Below, in pieces: positions 8,695 through 17,630 of a stretch of 64,000 nucleotides of DNA. The position numbers were made by a program, and so were the translations under genes. The stretch is from Hymenobacter sp. HSC-4F20 (GTDB taxonomy: Bacteria; Bacteroidota; Bacteroidia; Cytophagales; Hymenobacteraceae): assembly GCF_019599275.1 (NCBI RefSeq), contig NZ_JAHZTD010000004.1:62001-126000 (forward strand), written 5' to 3'. The notes below the pieces were generated by a model. That model was not told where the DNA came from, did not search any database, and worked only from the letters and a program-made list of their open reading frames with translations. Each line of letters begins with the position of its first letter. The first letter of the stretch is position 1.

Positions 8695-9663
8695 TTATTT
8701 GGCTACCCGCACTTGTAGCACCAAGGTGCGGATGCCCGTAGTAATAACGTCCTGCACCAAAATTAACCCGTACCTGCTATCCGGGGCGGGGGTTTGAAAG
8801 GCAATAACCTGACCCTTGGTGAGCGGCCCGGTGCTGGTAGCGCGAGGCGTGAATAGATTGCCTTGGGTGAAAGCCGCCGCGAAGCCAGCCTCAGTGGCTA
8901 CCGCCGCAAACGTAGTAGCATTTAAGGTTGTGGAGCGGATAACCGTAGCCCGCCGCGTCGGCCATTTCAGGGCCAGCGTATCGTCCTGGGCCGTGGCCAG
9001 GGTAGGAGCCCCCGTAGCGCGCTGGGGCAGGTATACCACATCAACCAACGCCTGATTTTCGGGAAGGTTATGCACGGAGAACTTCGGGAATACGAGCCCT
9101 TCGCGTAAGGCCAGGAAGCTGCGGAGCCCGGGTCCTTGTGGGCTCCGCGCCGAGTCGGGCCGCTGCACGGGCACGGTGTAGCTATGGTAAGCCTGGACAG
9201 AATCGGTCCGGCCCAGGCGGAGGCGGAAGCTGCGTACTCCGGTGCGGCCTTCCTCATCAGTAGCCTGGTAGCGCCACACCTCCAGGCCCGCCGTGGTGCG
9301 CGCCCCCAGCACATGCTGAAAAGCTATGCGCTCAGCATCAGCGGCGGTCAGGCTGGAGTCCAGGTAGGTGTAGGTGCGCCGGGGCGGATCGTCGAGGTCG
9401 TAGGGCGGGTCGTAGAAGACGGGTTCCGGAATGGGTACGTACTCGGTCGTGATGGTCAGGCGCTGCAGGGGGCTGTCGTCGGCTTCGGCATACACTTTGG
9501 CCGCCACGGTATCGCCGGGAGTGGTCAGGCGGCGGTCGGCGGTAGTGAAGCGGCTGCTGCCCACCAGCTCAACACGGGGCCCCGACTGCAGGCTGGGCTC
9601 ACAGGAAGTCAGAAAAAGGATAGGCGAGAAGGCCGGAACAAGAAAACGGAAACGCATAGCCAC
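8695..9663 (-). CDS. Hypothetical lipoprotein, 322 aa
   Basis: No recognised family. An N-terminal lipoprotein signal ('FRFLVPAFSPILFLTSC', Cys about 21) is followed by a soluble domain beginning 'EPSLQSGPRVELVGSSRF'. The middle contains 'LTITTEYVPIPEPVFYDPPY' and 'RTYTYLDSSLTAADAERIAF', then beta-rich sequence. The pattern (extracytoplasmic, many Thr/Ser/Arg, alternating strands) suggests Ig-like or other beta-sandwich folds, but no motif confirms this. The second ATG, two codons in (MRF), is an equally good start. It is transcribed alone, convergent with the FadL-like gene and divergent from the DPP IV gene. Confidence 0.7.
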   Translation of the reverse strand: MAMRFRFLVPAFSPILFLTSCEPSLQSGPRVELVGSSRFTTADRRLTTPGDTVAAKVYAEADDSPLQRLTITTEYVPIPEPVFYDPPYDLDDPPRRTYTYLDSSLTAADAERIAFQHVLGARTTAGLEVWRYQATDEEGRTGVRSFRLRLGRTDSVQAYHSYTVPVQRPDSARSPQGPGLRSFLALREGLVFPKFSVHNLPENQALVDVVYLPQRATGAPTLATAQDDTLALKWPTRRATVIRSTTLNATTFAAVATEAGFAAAFTQGNLFTPRATSTGPLTKGQVIAFQTPAPDSRYGLILVQDVITTGIRTLVLQVRVAK

Positions 9664-9827
9664 GTAAAGGTCGGGATATTAGCCGTGATTCATCTAGGAG
9701 AATAAACCGCCACCAAGGCCCCGGTAATTATAGGGTTGTGCCGGGCTGGCGGCTGCCGCGTGCAACCATGCTGCCTGCATTTCCTACCTTAACGGTTGAT
9801 TTCCGCCGACATTTTACTTCCACCTGC

Positions 9828-12053
9828 ATGAATTTTCGCTTCCTGGGCCTGGCCCTGTTTCTGACTACGGCCAGTCCGGCCTTGCTCCCCGGTACCGCTC
9901 CGGCTGCTTTTGCCCAGCAAAAGCAAAACATTACCCTCGAAGACATCTGGCAGAAAGGCACCTTCGCGGCCCGCTCCGTGCCGGGCTTCAACTGGATGAA
10001 GGATGGCCGCTACTATTCCTCGCTCAGCCAGGGCAACCTGGTGCAGAACGACGTAACCACCGGCCAGCCCGTGCAAACTCTGGTGAGCGGCCAGGATCTG
10101 AAGCTGCCCGGCCAAAGCCAGCCTCTGGCGGTGGATGGCTACAGCTTCAATGCCGACGAAACGAAAATCCTGTTCAGCACCGACACCGAGCCGATTTATC
10201 GGCGCAGCAGCAAGTCGTACTTTTTCGTGTATGACCGGGGAAGCAAGCAGCTGGTGCCCCTGAGCAAAACGGCCGGCAAGCAGCTCTACGCCACCTTCTC
10301 GCCCGATGGCAAGCGCGTAGCCTTCGTGCGCGACAACAACCTGTTTGTGGTGGACCTGGCTACTATGCAGGAAACCGCCGTGACCACCGACGGCGCCCAG
10401 AACCGCATCATCAACGGCGGCACCGACTGGGTGTACGAGGAAGAGTTCGAGTTTGCCCAGGGCTTTCAATGGTCGCCCGACTCGCGGCAGGTGGCCTACT
10501 ACACCTTCGACGAGACGGAAGTGCCCGAGTACAACATGCAGGAGTGGGGCCCGCTCTACCCCAAAGACTACCGCTATAAGTACCCCAAAGCCGGCGAGAA
10601 GAACTCCGTAGTGAGCATCTCGACCTACGATGTGGCCGCCGGCAAGAACACCAAGATGGACGTGGGCCCGGAGCGCGACCAGTACATTCCGCGCATCATC
10701 TGGACCCAGACGCCCAACCTGCTCAGCATCAGGCGCATGAACCGCCTGCAGAACAAGCTGGAGATTCTGCACGCCGATGCCCGCACCGGCAAAACCCAGG
10801 TAGTGCTGACCGACACCGACCCGGCCTACGTAGAGGTGAACGACGATTTGCGCTACCTGGAAGGCGGCAAGGAGTTCCTGTTCAGCAGCGAAAAGGACGG
10901 CTACCGCCACCTCTACCTCTACAACCTGAACGGCAAGCTGGTACGCCAGCTCACCAAAGGCAACTGGGAAATTACCAGCATTGATGGCTTCGACGAGAAG
11001 AAGGGGGTAGTGTATTTCACCAGCACCGAGGCCTCGCCCCTGGAGCGCCACCTTTACCGCATCGACCTGAAAGGCAAGGGTAAAACCCGCCTCAGCGAAG
11101 CCGGCCCCGGCAACGACGTGGTGAACATGAGCGCCGATACCCGTTACTTCCTCAACTACCACTCGCAGGCTGGTGAGCCCCAGGTGGTAAGTCTGCGCAA
11201 CGGTCAGGATGGCAAGCTGGTGAAAGTGCTGGAAGACAACGCCAAGCTCCGCGAGAAGCTGACGCAGTACAACCTGGGCAAGCTGGAGTTCATCAAGTTC
11301 AAAACTGCAGAAGGGGTAGAGCTGAACGCCTCGGTGCTCAAGCCCGCTAACTTCGATGCCAGCAAGAAATACCCCGTGCTGATGTACGTGTACGGTGGCC
11401 CCGGCTCCCAGACCGTGAAAGACGACGCGGGTGGGGGAATTGCCTTCACCAACTACCTCTGGCACCAGCTGCTAGCCGAGCAGGGCTACATCATTGTGAG
11501 TGTGGATAACCGCGGCACGGGTGCACGTGGGGCAGCGTTCAAGAAAAGCACCTACGCCAACCTGGGCAAGCTGGAAACCATTGACCAAGGCGAAAGCGCC
11601 AAATACTTCGCTACCCTGCCCTACGTGGACAAGTCGCGCATTGGCATCTGGGGCTGGAGCTTCGGGGGCTACATGACGGCCCTGGCCCTGACCAAAAACG
11701 CCGATGTCTTCAAGATGGGTGTATCGGTGGCGCCCGTCACTAACTGGCGTTACTACGACTCCGTGTACACCGAGCGGTTCCTGAAAACGCCCCAGCAGAA
11801 CCCCCAGGGCTACGACGACAACTCGCCGGTGCAGTACGCCGATAAGCTGAAAGGCAAGCTCCTGCTGGTGCACGGCACCGGCGACGACAACGTGCACTTC
11901 CAGAACTCGGTGGCTTTCACGGAAGCCATGATCAAGGCCAATAAGGACTACGAGACGCTGTACTACCCCAACCGCAACCACGGCATCTACGGGGGCAACA
12001 CCCGCCTGCACCTCTACCGCCAGATGACCAATTTCGTGCTCCAGAATCTGTAA
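9828..12053 (+). CDS. Dipeptidyl-peptidase IV-type S9 family serine peptidase
   Basis: Encodes 741 aa with a signal peptide ending near 'APAAFAQQ', so it is periplasmic or surface-exposed. The N-terminal eight-bladed propeller carries the DPP IV double-Glu motif 'WVYEEEFEF' (about residues 202-208), which binds the substrate N-terminus. The C-terminal alpha/beta-hydrolase domain has nucleophile Ser611 in 'GWSFGGY', Asp686/687 in 'GTGDDNVHF' and His718 in 'NRNHGIYG'. Family activity is release of Xaa-Pro dipeptides from peptides. The start at 9828 begins the signal peptide; the frame extends 90 bases upstream without signal character. Length and motifs match Bacteroidetes DPP IV. Confidence 0.93.
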   Translation: MNFRFLGLALFLTTASPALLPGTAPAAFAQQKQNITLEDIWQKGTFAARSVPGFNWMKDGRYYSSLSQGNLVQNDVTTGQPVQTLVSGQDLKLPGQSQPLAVDGYSFNADETKILFSTDTEPIYRRSSKSYFFVYDRGSKQLVPLSKTAGKQLYATFSPDGKRVAFVRDNNLFVVDLATMQETAVTTDGAQNRIINGGTDWVYEEEFEFAQGFQWSPDSRQVAYYTFDETEVPEYNMQEWGPLYPKDYRYKYPKAGEKNSVVSISTYDVAAGKNTKMDVGPERDQYIPRIIWTQTPNLLSIRRMNRLQNKLEILHADARTGKTQVVLTDTDPAYVEVNDDLRYLEGGKEFLFSSEKDGYRHLYLYNLNGKLVRQLTKGNWEITSIDGFDEKKGVVYFTSTEASPLERHLYRIDLKGKGKTRLSEAGPGNDVVNMSADTRYFLNYHSQAGEPQVVSLRNGQDGKLVKVLEDNAKLREKLTQYNLGKLEFIKFKTAEGVELNASVLKPANFDASKKYPVLMYVYGGPGSQTVKDDAGGGIAFTNYLWHQLLAEQGYIIVSVDNRGTGARGAAFKKSTYANLGKLETIDQGESAKYFATLPYVDKSRIGIWGWSFGGYMTALALTKNADVFKMGVSVAPVTNWRYYDSVYTERFLKTPQQNPQGYDDNSPVQYADKLKGKLLLVHGTGDDNVHFQNSVAFTEAMIKANKDYETLYYPNRNHGIYGGNTRLHLYRQMTNFVLQNL

Positions 12054-12073
12054 TCGACTTACCCTACAAAAAA

Positions 12074-12104
12074 GCCCCAACCACTGCGGTTGGGGCCTTT
12101 TGTT
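12074..12104. terminator. Intrinsic terminator between convergent genes
   Basis: A 9-bp GC stem (12074-12082 with 12088-12096), followed by a T-rich tract on + and preceded by an A run that serves the - strand. It lies between the DPP IV and pirin genes. Confidence 0.8.
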
Positions 12105-12106
12105 TT

Positions 12107-13027
12107 TTATGACAAGGCCTGCGGCGGGGGCGAGCCGGTACCGGCGGGGCGGGTTTTGTCCTGGGGCAGGGGCACGAATTCCGCGTTATCGGTAGGAGGT
12201 AGCAGAATCCGGCCGGCTTGCCAGTCGGCCTTGGCTTGCTCAATCCGGTCCTTGCGCGACGACACGAAGTTCCACCAGATGTACCGCTCGCCCAGCGGCT
12301 CGCCGCCCAGCAGCATAAGCGTGCTGGCCTCGCGGGCCACCAGCACCGGGTCGAGGCCGGGCGTGAACACCAGCAGCTGGCCGGGGCCGTACATGCGGCC
12401 ATTTACTTCCACTAGGCCCTTGGCTACGTAGGCCCCGCGCTCAGGGTAGCCCCGGGGTAGGCCGAAGCGGGCGCCCGGCTGCAGAATAACATGCAGATAA
12501 AACAGGGGCGAGTGGGTTTTTACCTCATTGCGCAGCCCGAAGGCGTCGCCGGCAATCAGGCGCATCCACACACCGGCATCAGTAAAAATAGGCAGCTCGT
12601 GGGGCTGGTAGTTGCTGAAGGCGGGGGCACTTTCCTCGTCCTTCTCGGGTAGGGCCACCCAGGTCTGAATCATTTCCAGCGCGCCGCCGGCCAGCGCGGC
12701 CGGGTCCTCGAACCGCTCGGAGTGGGCAATGCCCGAGCCGGCCGTCATCCAGTTTACCTCGCCCGGCCGGATAATCTGCTCCACGCCCAAACTGTCGCGG
12801 TGGGTTACCTGCCCGCCGAACAGGTAGCTGACTGTAGAAAGGCCGATGTGCGGATGCGGCAGCACATCCAGTTCCGAAAGTTTTTCCGGTACAGAGCTAA
12901 CCGGCCCGGCGTGGTCCATGAAAATAAAAGGGCCCAGCATCCGCCGCAGGCGGTAGGGCAGAATGCGGCGCACTTCAAAACCAGGACTGAGGGCCGCCTG
13001 TCGGGCGTCTATTACTTGGTCGAGCAT
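12107..13027 (-). CDS. Pirin family protein
   Basis: Encodes 306 aa: a bicupin of the pirin family with N-terminal cupin signature 'HPHIGLSTVSYLFGG' and 'GEVNWMTAGSGIAHSE', giving the His/His/His/Glu metal site. The C-terminal cupin includes 'GPGQLLVFTPGLDPVLVARE' and 'LMLLGGEPLGERYIWWNFVS'. Pirins are metal-binding proteins variously linked to quercetinase activity and regulation; the specific role here is unknown. The open frame extends 102 bases upstream of the chosen ATG (13025-13027), but pirins start at this point ('MLDQVIDARQA'). Confidence 0.9.
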   Translation of the reverse strand: MLDQVIDARQAALSPGFEVRRILPYRLRRMLGPFIFMDHAGPVSSVPEKLSELDVLPHPHIGLSTVSYLFGGQVTHRDSLGVEQIIRPGEVNWMTAGSGIAHSERFEDPAALAGGALEMIQTWVALPEKDEESAPAFSNYQPHELPIFTDAGVWMRLIAGDAFGLRNEVKTHSPLFYLHVILQPGARFGLPRGYPERGAYVAKGLVEVNGRMYGPGQLLVFTPGLDPVLVAREASTLMLLGGEPLGERYIWWNFVSSRKDRIEQAKADWQAGRILLPPTDNAEFVPLPQDKTRPAGTGSPPPQALS

Positions 13028-13193
13028 AGGCAGAAAGTAGTGGTGGGCAAGGTAGATAAAACCAGGTGACTGGCCGTGACAAACAGCCACCTGGGGAGGG
13101 GGAATAGAACTAAATTGATTTTTACTCAACTATTTAGCAGAAAAACGTAACCTTGGGTCAATAAATCTGGTGTTTCCCGCGTAGAGTGGTCCT

Positions 13194-14651
13194 ATGCCAA
13201 CGTTTACCCCCATTCGTTTTCTGCTTGTAGGCGTAGCTGGTGCGCTGGTGGCTGCCTGCCAACCCGAGCGCGCTGCCCAACAGCCCGAACCATCTGCTAC
13301 GGCTCCTGCCCTGGCCGACAGCCTTGCGTATGACTCCCTGGCCCAGCCCACGGCCGCTACCCCCGTGCGCCGCGACTGGCACCGGCTGGAGCAGCCTACT
13401 AGCCGCCGGGCCCCATTGGTGGTGTACCGGGGAAGCACCCGCCGCCCCGCCAGTTTGGGTGGCGCTACCCCTCCGGCCGAAGCCAGCCTGCAGGACCTCA
13501 CCTTAAAAGCCAGCGAGTACTTCCAGATTGACCCCACGAAGGCGGCCGAAGTGCGCGGCCGGGAAGGAACCGTGGTGCGGATTCCGGCCGGTTCTTTGGT
13601 TGATGAGCAGCAGCGCGTGGCCACCGGCGCAGTATGGGTAGAGCTGAAGGAGTGCTACGCCGCTTCCGATATGCTGCTCTCCAATCTGCTAACCGAAACG
13701 CTGGCTGGCGCGCCCCTGGAGCTAACCGGCGCGGTACTCGTGCGAGCTACGGCTGGGGGGCAACAGCTACTGCTGGCGGCTGGCCGTAGCCTGCAGCTGG
13801 AGTTGGCCGGCAGCCACACGCCCAAGCCGCTGTTCTATGGCCAGGTGCCTCAGCCGGGCGCGCCCGTGCGGTGGCTGGAAGGAGAGGCCAGCACGGCCGC
13901 CTCGGAGCAGGTGTACACTACGGCCCAGCAAATGCCCCGTTACGGCCAGGGCCCTGCCGACATTAACCGCCTGATTCGCTACCCCCGCCAGGCCCAGGAA
14001 CACCAGACGCAGGGGTTGGTTTTTGCCTCTTTCGTGGTAGATGAAGCCGGCCGTGTGCAAAGTCCCCGTATCCTGCGTGGCCTCGGCGACGGGTGCGACG
14101 ACGAAGTACTACGCGTGCTGCGCCAAACCTCGGGCCACTGGACGCCCGGCCAGCAGGATGGACGTTTTGTAAAGGTAAAAATGGTGCTGCCCATTCGGTT
14201 TAACTTCCAGCCCGGCCTTGCCTCCGCCCCCGACCCGGCTCCGGAATCCGAGCCTGTAGTAGCTTCTGAATCGGGACCAGACGAATTAGCGCCGGCCCCC
14301 AACGCGCTGCAACCTACCAAGCTGGGGTGGCTGGCCGTGGGGCAAGCCTGGGCTGGTTCGGCGGCGGCGCTCTACATACCGGCTGCTACCCCTTCCGAGG
14401 CTGACCATACGGCAGTACGCCTGCTGGTGCCAGGCCGCCGGATGGTACTGGCCGGCACCCCGCACGCTACGGGCTACCACTTTGCCACTGCTCCTACCGG
14501 CGCGGCTGTAGTCGTGCTGGGCTTGCGCTACGAAAACGGTACGCCTTTCCTGGCCCGGCGCGAAGCCACCACCAGCACCCCCTCTGACACCCTGCGCTTC
14601 CAGGAAACCACCCTTTCCGACTTAGAAGCGACCCTGGCCCGGCTGGACTAG
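13194..14651 (+). CDS. Lipoprotein with TonB C-terminal domain
   Basis: Encodes 485 aa. The N-terminal signal ends in 'LVAACQPE', a lipobox, rather than the uncleaved anchor of ordinary TonB. Residues about 100-200 match a region common in Bacteroidetes surface proteins ('GTVVRIPAGSLVDEQQRVA', 'SDMLLSNLLTETLAGAPLEL'). Residues about 240-340 resemble a TonB C-terminal domain ('YPRQAQEHQTQGLVFASFVV', 'RVQSPRILRGLGDGCDDEVL', 'VKVKMVLPIRFNF'). The last 140 residues are Pro/Ala-rich then beta-rich, with no clear family. Genuine TonB links ExbBD to outer-membrane receptors; a lipidated form without a transmembrane helix is more likely structural or regulatory (inference). Confidence 0.75.
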   Translation: MPTFTPIRFLLVGVAGALVAACQPERAAQQPEPSATAPALADSLAYDSLAQPTAATPVRRDWHRLEQPTSRRAPLVVYRGSTRRPASLGGATPPAEASLQDLTLKASEYFQIDPTKAAEVRGREGTVVRIPAGSLVDEQQRVATGAVWVELKECYAASDMLLSNLLTETLAGAPLELTGAVLVRATAGGQQLLLAAGRSLQLELAGSHTPKPLFYGQVPQPGAPVRWLEGEASTAASEQVYTTAQQMPRYGQGPADINRLIRYPRQAQEHQTQGLVFASFVVDEAGRVQSPRILRGLGDGCDDEVLRVLRQTSGHWTPGQQDGRFVKVKMVLPIRFNFQPGLASAPDPAPESEPVVASESGPDELAPAPNALQPTKLGWLAVGQAWAGSAAALYIPAATPSEADHTAVRLLVPGRRMVLAGTPHATGYHFATAPTGAAVVVLGLRYENGTPFLARREATTSTPSDTLRFQETTLSDLEATLARLD

Positions 14652-15169
14652 CTCGGACGAGTAGCTGAATGACTTCTTTTCGGGCCCTCGGACAAGGCCA
14701 GGTTGTGCGTGAGGACCTAGCCTAGGGGCACGCTTAGGTTAGCTCCGCCGAGGCTTGAAACCGGCCAGCGGTAAACTCCCTGCCGGATGGGAGTATTGGC
14801 CCTGCCGGAGCGGCAACAGACAGGGCCTGGTGCTCCGTTAGCCGAAGTCCGGGCTATAGCGCAAGGTTTTTACCCCGGAGCTGTACCTTTGGTAGGCGAG
14901 CTCAACGATACCCGCCTACTAACCCCGTAGGAGGAATAGCTTACTCTAGACTTTCCTCTTAGCACGGCCACAAGAATAGAAGCCTACCGGTACAAGAATA
15001 CGGTAGTCTACTTCCTGCATCTGCCCGATGGGGGCTCGATGGAAGAGGTTTAGCGCGCGGCCGGTATCAGAGCCTGAAACAGCTACAGGAGACGGCCCTA
15101 CCCCTGACTACCCTGAACGGAGGAAACTCCTCCCTGTCGGGTTAGGATGTAAATTTCTGGCAAATGACC
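14652..15169. other. Gene-free stretch, possibly decayed coding DNA
   Basis: No intact gene in 518 bases. On + there are short open pieces broken by stops. One frame reads from 14883 with stops at 14928-14930 and 14937-14939, then is open to the stop at 15051-15053 ('RIEAYRYKNTVVYFLHLPD'). An adjacent frame continues 'RYQSLKQLQETALPLTTLNG' to a stop before 15150. These look protein-like but match no family I can name. An exact TACCTTTG (14884-14891), the Bacteroidetes -7 motif, begins the stretch. Confidence 0.3.
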
Positions 15170-16612
15170 CTACAGCCAAACGCACACATTCTGCGGCTCG
15201 GTGAAGAAGCGTAGAGCTTCCAGCCCACCCTCCCGTCCCAGGCCCGAATTCTTCATCCCGCCGAAGGGCGTGCGCAGGTCGCGGTGCAGCCAGGTATTCA
15301 CCCATACTACCCCGGCCTGCAGCTGGTGAGCCACCCGGTGGGCGCGGGCCAGGTCGCGGGTCCAGATGGTGGCGGAGAGGCCGTAGTCGGTGCCGTTGGC
15401 CCAGACCAGGGCCTGCGCTTCGTCATCGAAGGGCGTGAGCGTAACCACGGGGCCAAAGATTTCTTCCTGGTTTACACGGCAGTCGGGGGCCAGACCTTCA
15501 AACACGGTGGGCTGCAGAAAATATCCTTCTGCGCAGCGCCCCGGCAGCTGCACCTGCTCGCCGCCAATCAGCAAACGACCACCTTCCTGGTGTGCCAACT
15601 TAATGTAGCCCAGAATTTTGCGTAGGTGCGCCTCGCTAACAATGGCTCCTTGCTGCGTGCCAGCCTCCAGCGGGTCGCCGACGGTCAGCTCCCGGACTTT
15701 CGTCAGGAAGGCAGCCTTGAACGGCTCGTAAATAGAGCGCTCCACCAAGATACGGGAACCGCAGAGGCAAATCTGGCCCTGGTTGGCAAAGGAGCTGCGG
15801 AGGCTGGTTTGCACGGCCTCCGCCAGGTCGCAGTCGGCGAAGATGATATTGGGATTCTTGCCGCCTAGCTCCAGGGAAAGTTTTTTGAACTGCGGAGCCG
15901 CCGTGCGGGCAATGTGGGCTCCGGTGGCCGTACCCCCGGTAAAGCTGATGGCCTTGATGCCCGGGTGCTCTACCAGCGCCTGGCCGGCGCCAGGGCCGGT
16001 GCCGTGCACAATGTTGAGCACGCCCGGCGGCAAACCCGCCTCCCGGCTTAACTCGCTGAGCAGATAGGCCGTGTACGGGGTTACTTCCGAAGGCTTGGCC
16101 ACCACGCAGCAGCCGGCGGCCAGCGCGGGCGCTATCTTCCAGGTGAAGAGGTAGAGCGGCAGGTTCCAGGGCGAAATGCACGCTACTACGCCCAGCGGGT
16201 GGCGCACCGTGTAATTAAGCGCCACCCCTTCCTGCAAGTGAGTTTCGGTGGCGAAGTGCTGGGCTGCCGTGCCAAAGAAGGCAAAGTTGCTGGCTGCCCG
16301 CGGAATATCCAGGGTGCGGGCCAGGCTCAGGGGCTTGCCGTTATCCTGACTTTCGGCCCGGGCCAGGGTTTCCAGGTTCTGGTCGATCAGCTCCGAGAGC
16401 CGAACCAGCCGCCGGCCCCGCTCCTCGGCCGGTACGGCCCGCCACGCGGGGAAGGCCGCCGTGGCTGCCTGCACGGCCAGGTTTACGTCCGCGGCCGCGG
16501 AGTCCGGCACTTGCCCAAATACCCGGCCGGTAGCCGGGTTCAGCAGGGGGAGGTAGCAACCCGCGACGGGCGCCCGGAATTCGCCGTTGATGAAGTTCTG
16601 CAGCTGTACCAT
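15170..16612 (-). CDS. Aldehyde dehydrogenase, probable 2-aminomuconate 6-semialdehyde dehydrogenase
   Basis: Encodes 480 aa of the NAD-dependent ALDH superfamily. Seen: 'ISPWNLPLYLFTWKIAPALA' (cofactor site), 'SFTGGTATG', 'LSLELGGKNPNIIF' with the general-base Glu, and the catalytic Cys in 'FANQGQICLCGSRILVE'. Later come 'EEIFGPVVTLTPF' and 'PFGGMKNSGLGREGG'. The sequence class (HMSD/AMSDH-like, with 'QICLCGSRI') and the presence of KMO, KynU, dioxygenase and ACMSD genes within 20 kb point to oxidation of 2-aminomuconate semialdehyde to 2-aminomuconate. The substrate is inferred, not proven. The start at 16610-16612 gives 'MVQLQNFINGEF'; the longer frame overlaps the upstream GT2 gene. It is last of three same-strand genes. 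Confidence 0.85.
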   Translation of the reverse strand: MVQLQNFINGEFRAPVAGCYLPLLNPATGRVFGQVPDSAAADVNLAVQAATAAFPAWRAVPAEERGRRLVRLSELIDQNLETLARAESQDNGKPLSLARTLDIPRAASNFAFFGTAAQHFATETHLQEGVALNYTVRHPLGVVACISPWNLPLYLFTWKIAPALAAGCCVVAKPSEVTPYTAYLLSELSREAGLPPGVLNIVHGTGPGAGQALVEHPGIKAISFTGGTATGAHIARTAAPQFKKLSLELGGKNPNIIFADCDLAEAVQTSLRSSFANQGQICLCGSRILVERSIYEPFKAAFLTKVRELTVGDPLEAGTQQGAIVSEAHLRKILGYIKLAHQEGGRLLIGGEQVQLPGRCAEGYFLQPTVFEGLAPDCRVNQEEIFGPVVTLTPFDDEAQALVWANGTDYGLSATIWTRDLARAHRVAHQLQAGVVWVNTWLHRDLRTPFGGMKNSGLGREGGLEALRFFTEPQNVCVWL

Positions 16613-16643
16613 AGGCCGGGGAAGGGGGTGCCCGGCTGCTGGC

Positions 16644-17630
16644 TTACCGCTGGGGCTGGGCCGGGGGCTCGGGTAGGTTGGAATCTGACACAATATACAA
16701 GGGCCGCTGCCGCACGTTGGCGGAAAGGCGGGCAATGTATTCGCCGATGATGCCCACGGCTATCAGCTGCACGCCCCCCAGAAACAGGATGCTTACCATC
16801 AGGGAAGGCCAGCCCGGCTCGTACTTCTCCGTTACGAAGCGGGAGTAGAGCGTGTAAAGCATCACTAAAAAGGCAATGCCCGATACGATAAAGCCGCTCA
16901 CGGTAGCCGCCTTCAGGGGCACGTCGGAAAAGGCCGTGATGCCATCGAGGGCCAGCTTGAGCATTTTGCGGTAGGTGTAGCCGGTAGCCCCGCCCGCCCG
17001 CTCGGCCCGGTCGTACTCCAGGTACGTCTGGCGGTAGCCAATCCAGGAAATCTGGCCCCGGATAAATTTGTTCTGTTCCGGCATGCGGCGCAGGGCTTCC
17101 ACCACCTTGCGGGAAATCACGCGGAAGTCGCCGGTATCCACGGGGATGGAAATGTGCGTAATACTGGCCAGAATGCGGTAGAAGAGCTTAGCCGTGAGCT
17201 TTTTGGCGGCGCTTTCGCCCTGGCGGGAGCGGCGTTTGGCGTATACTACCTCGTAGCCTTCCTGGAGCTTTTGCAACAGCTGCGGAATCAGCTCCGGCGG
17301 GTCCTGCAAATCGGCATCGATAATGCAGACAGCCTGGCCTTCGGCCCGGTCGAGGCCGGCCGTCACGGCAATCTGGTGCCCGAAGTTGCGGCTGAAATCC
17401 AGGTAGCGCACCCGCGGGTCGCGCAGGGCCAGGGTCTGAATCAGGGCCAGCGACTGGTCGCGGGAACCGTCATTGATAAAGATAAACTCGTAGCCACCCG
17501 GCAACTGCATGGGGTCCAGAACTCCGCGCAGGCGTTCGTAGAGCGCCGGAATGTTGGCTTCCTCGTTGTAAATCGGGATGATAACGGACAGGTCCACGGG
17601 GCGAACGGGTGGAAAAGCGGCCGGCTGCAT
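16644..17630 (-). CDS. Family 2 glycosyltransferase, polyprenyl-phosphate type, with C-terminal membrane anchor
   Basis: Encodes 328 aa. The GT-A domain starts 'LSVIIPIYNEEANIPALYER', with 'FINDGSRDQSLALI' and the metal-binding 'CIIDADLQDPPELI'. Two C-terminal transmembrane helices follow ('AATVSGFIVSGIAFLVMLYT', 'MVSILFLGGVQLIAVGIIGE'). This DPM1/GtrB-like build moves a sugar from a nucleotide donor to undecaprenyl phosphate on the cytoplasmic face, supplying GT-C enzymes that act outside. The start codon overlaps the stop of the methyltransferase gene by one base (TGATG), suggesting coupled translation. Confidence 0.9.
   Translation of the reverse strand: MQPAAFPPVRPVDLSVIIPIYNEEANIPALYERLRGVLDPMQLPGGYEFIFINDGSRDQSLALIQTLALRDPRVRYLDFSRNFGHQIAVTAGLDRAEGQAVCIIDADLQDPPELIPQLLQKLQEGYEVVYAKRRSRQGESAAKKLTAKLFYRILASITHISIPVDTGDFRVISRKVVEALRRMPEQNKFIRGQISWIGYRQTYLEYDRAERAGGATGYTYRKMLKLALDGITAFSDVPLKAATVSGFIVSGIAFLVMLYTLYSRFVTEKYEPGWPSLMVSILFLGGVQLIAVGIIGEYIARLSANVRQRPLYIVSDSNLPEPPAQPQR

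Noticed and set aside
9789-11465. 558-codon open frame on - inside the DPP IV gene
   Set aside because: Antisense shadow; the + strand carries the full catalytic triad and signal peptide.
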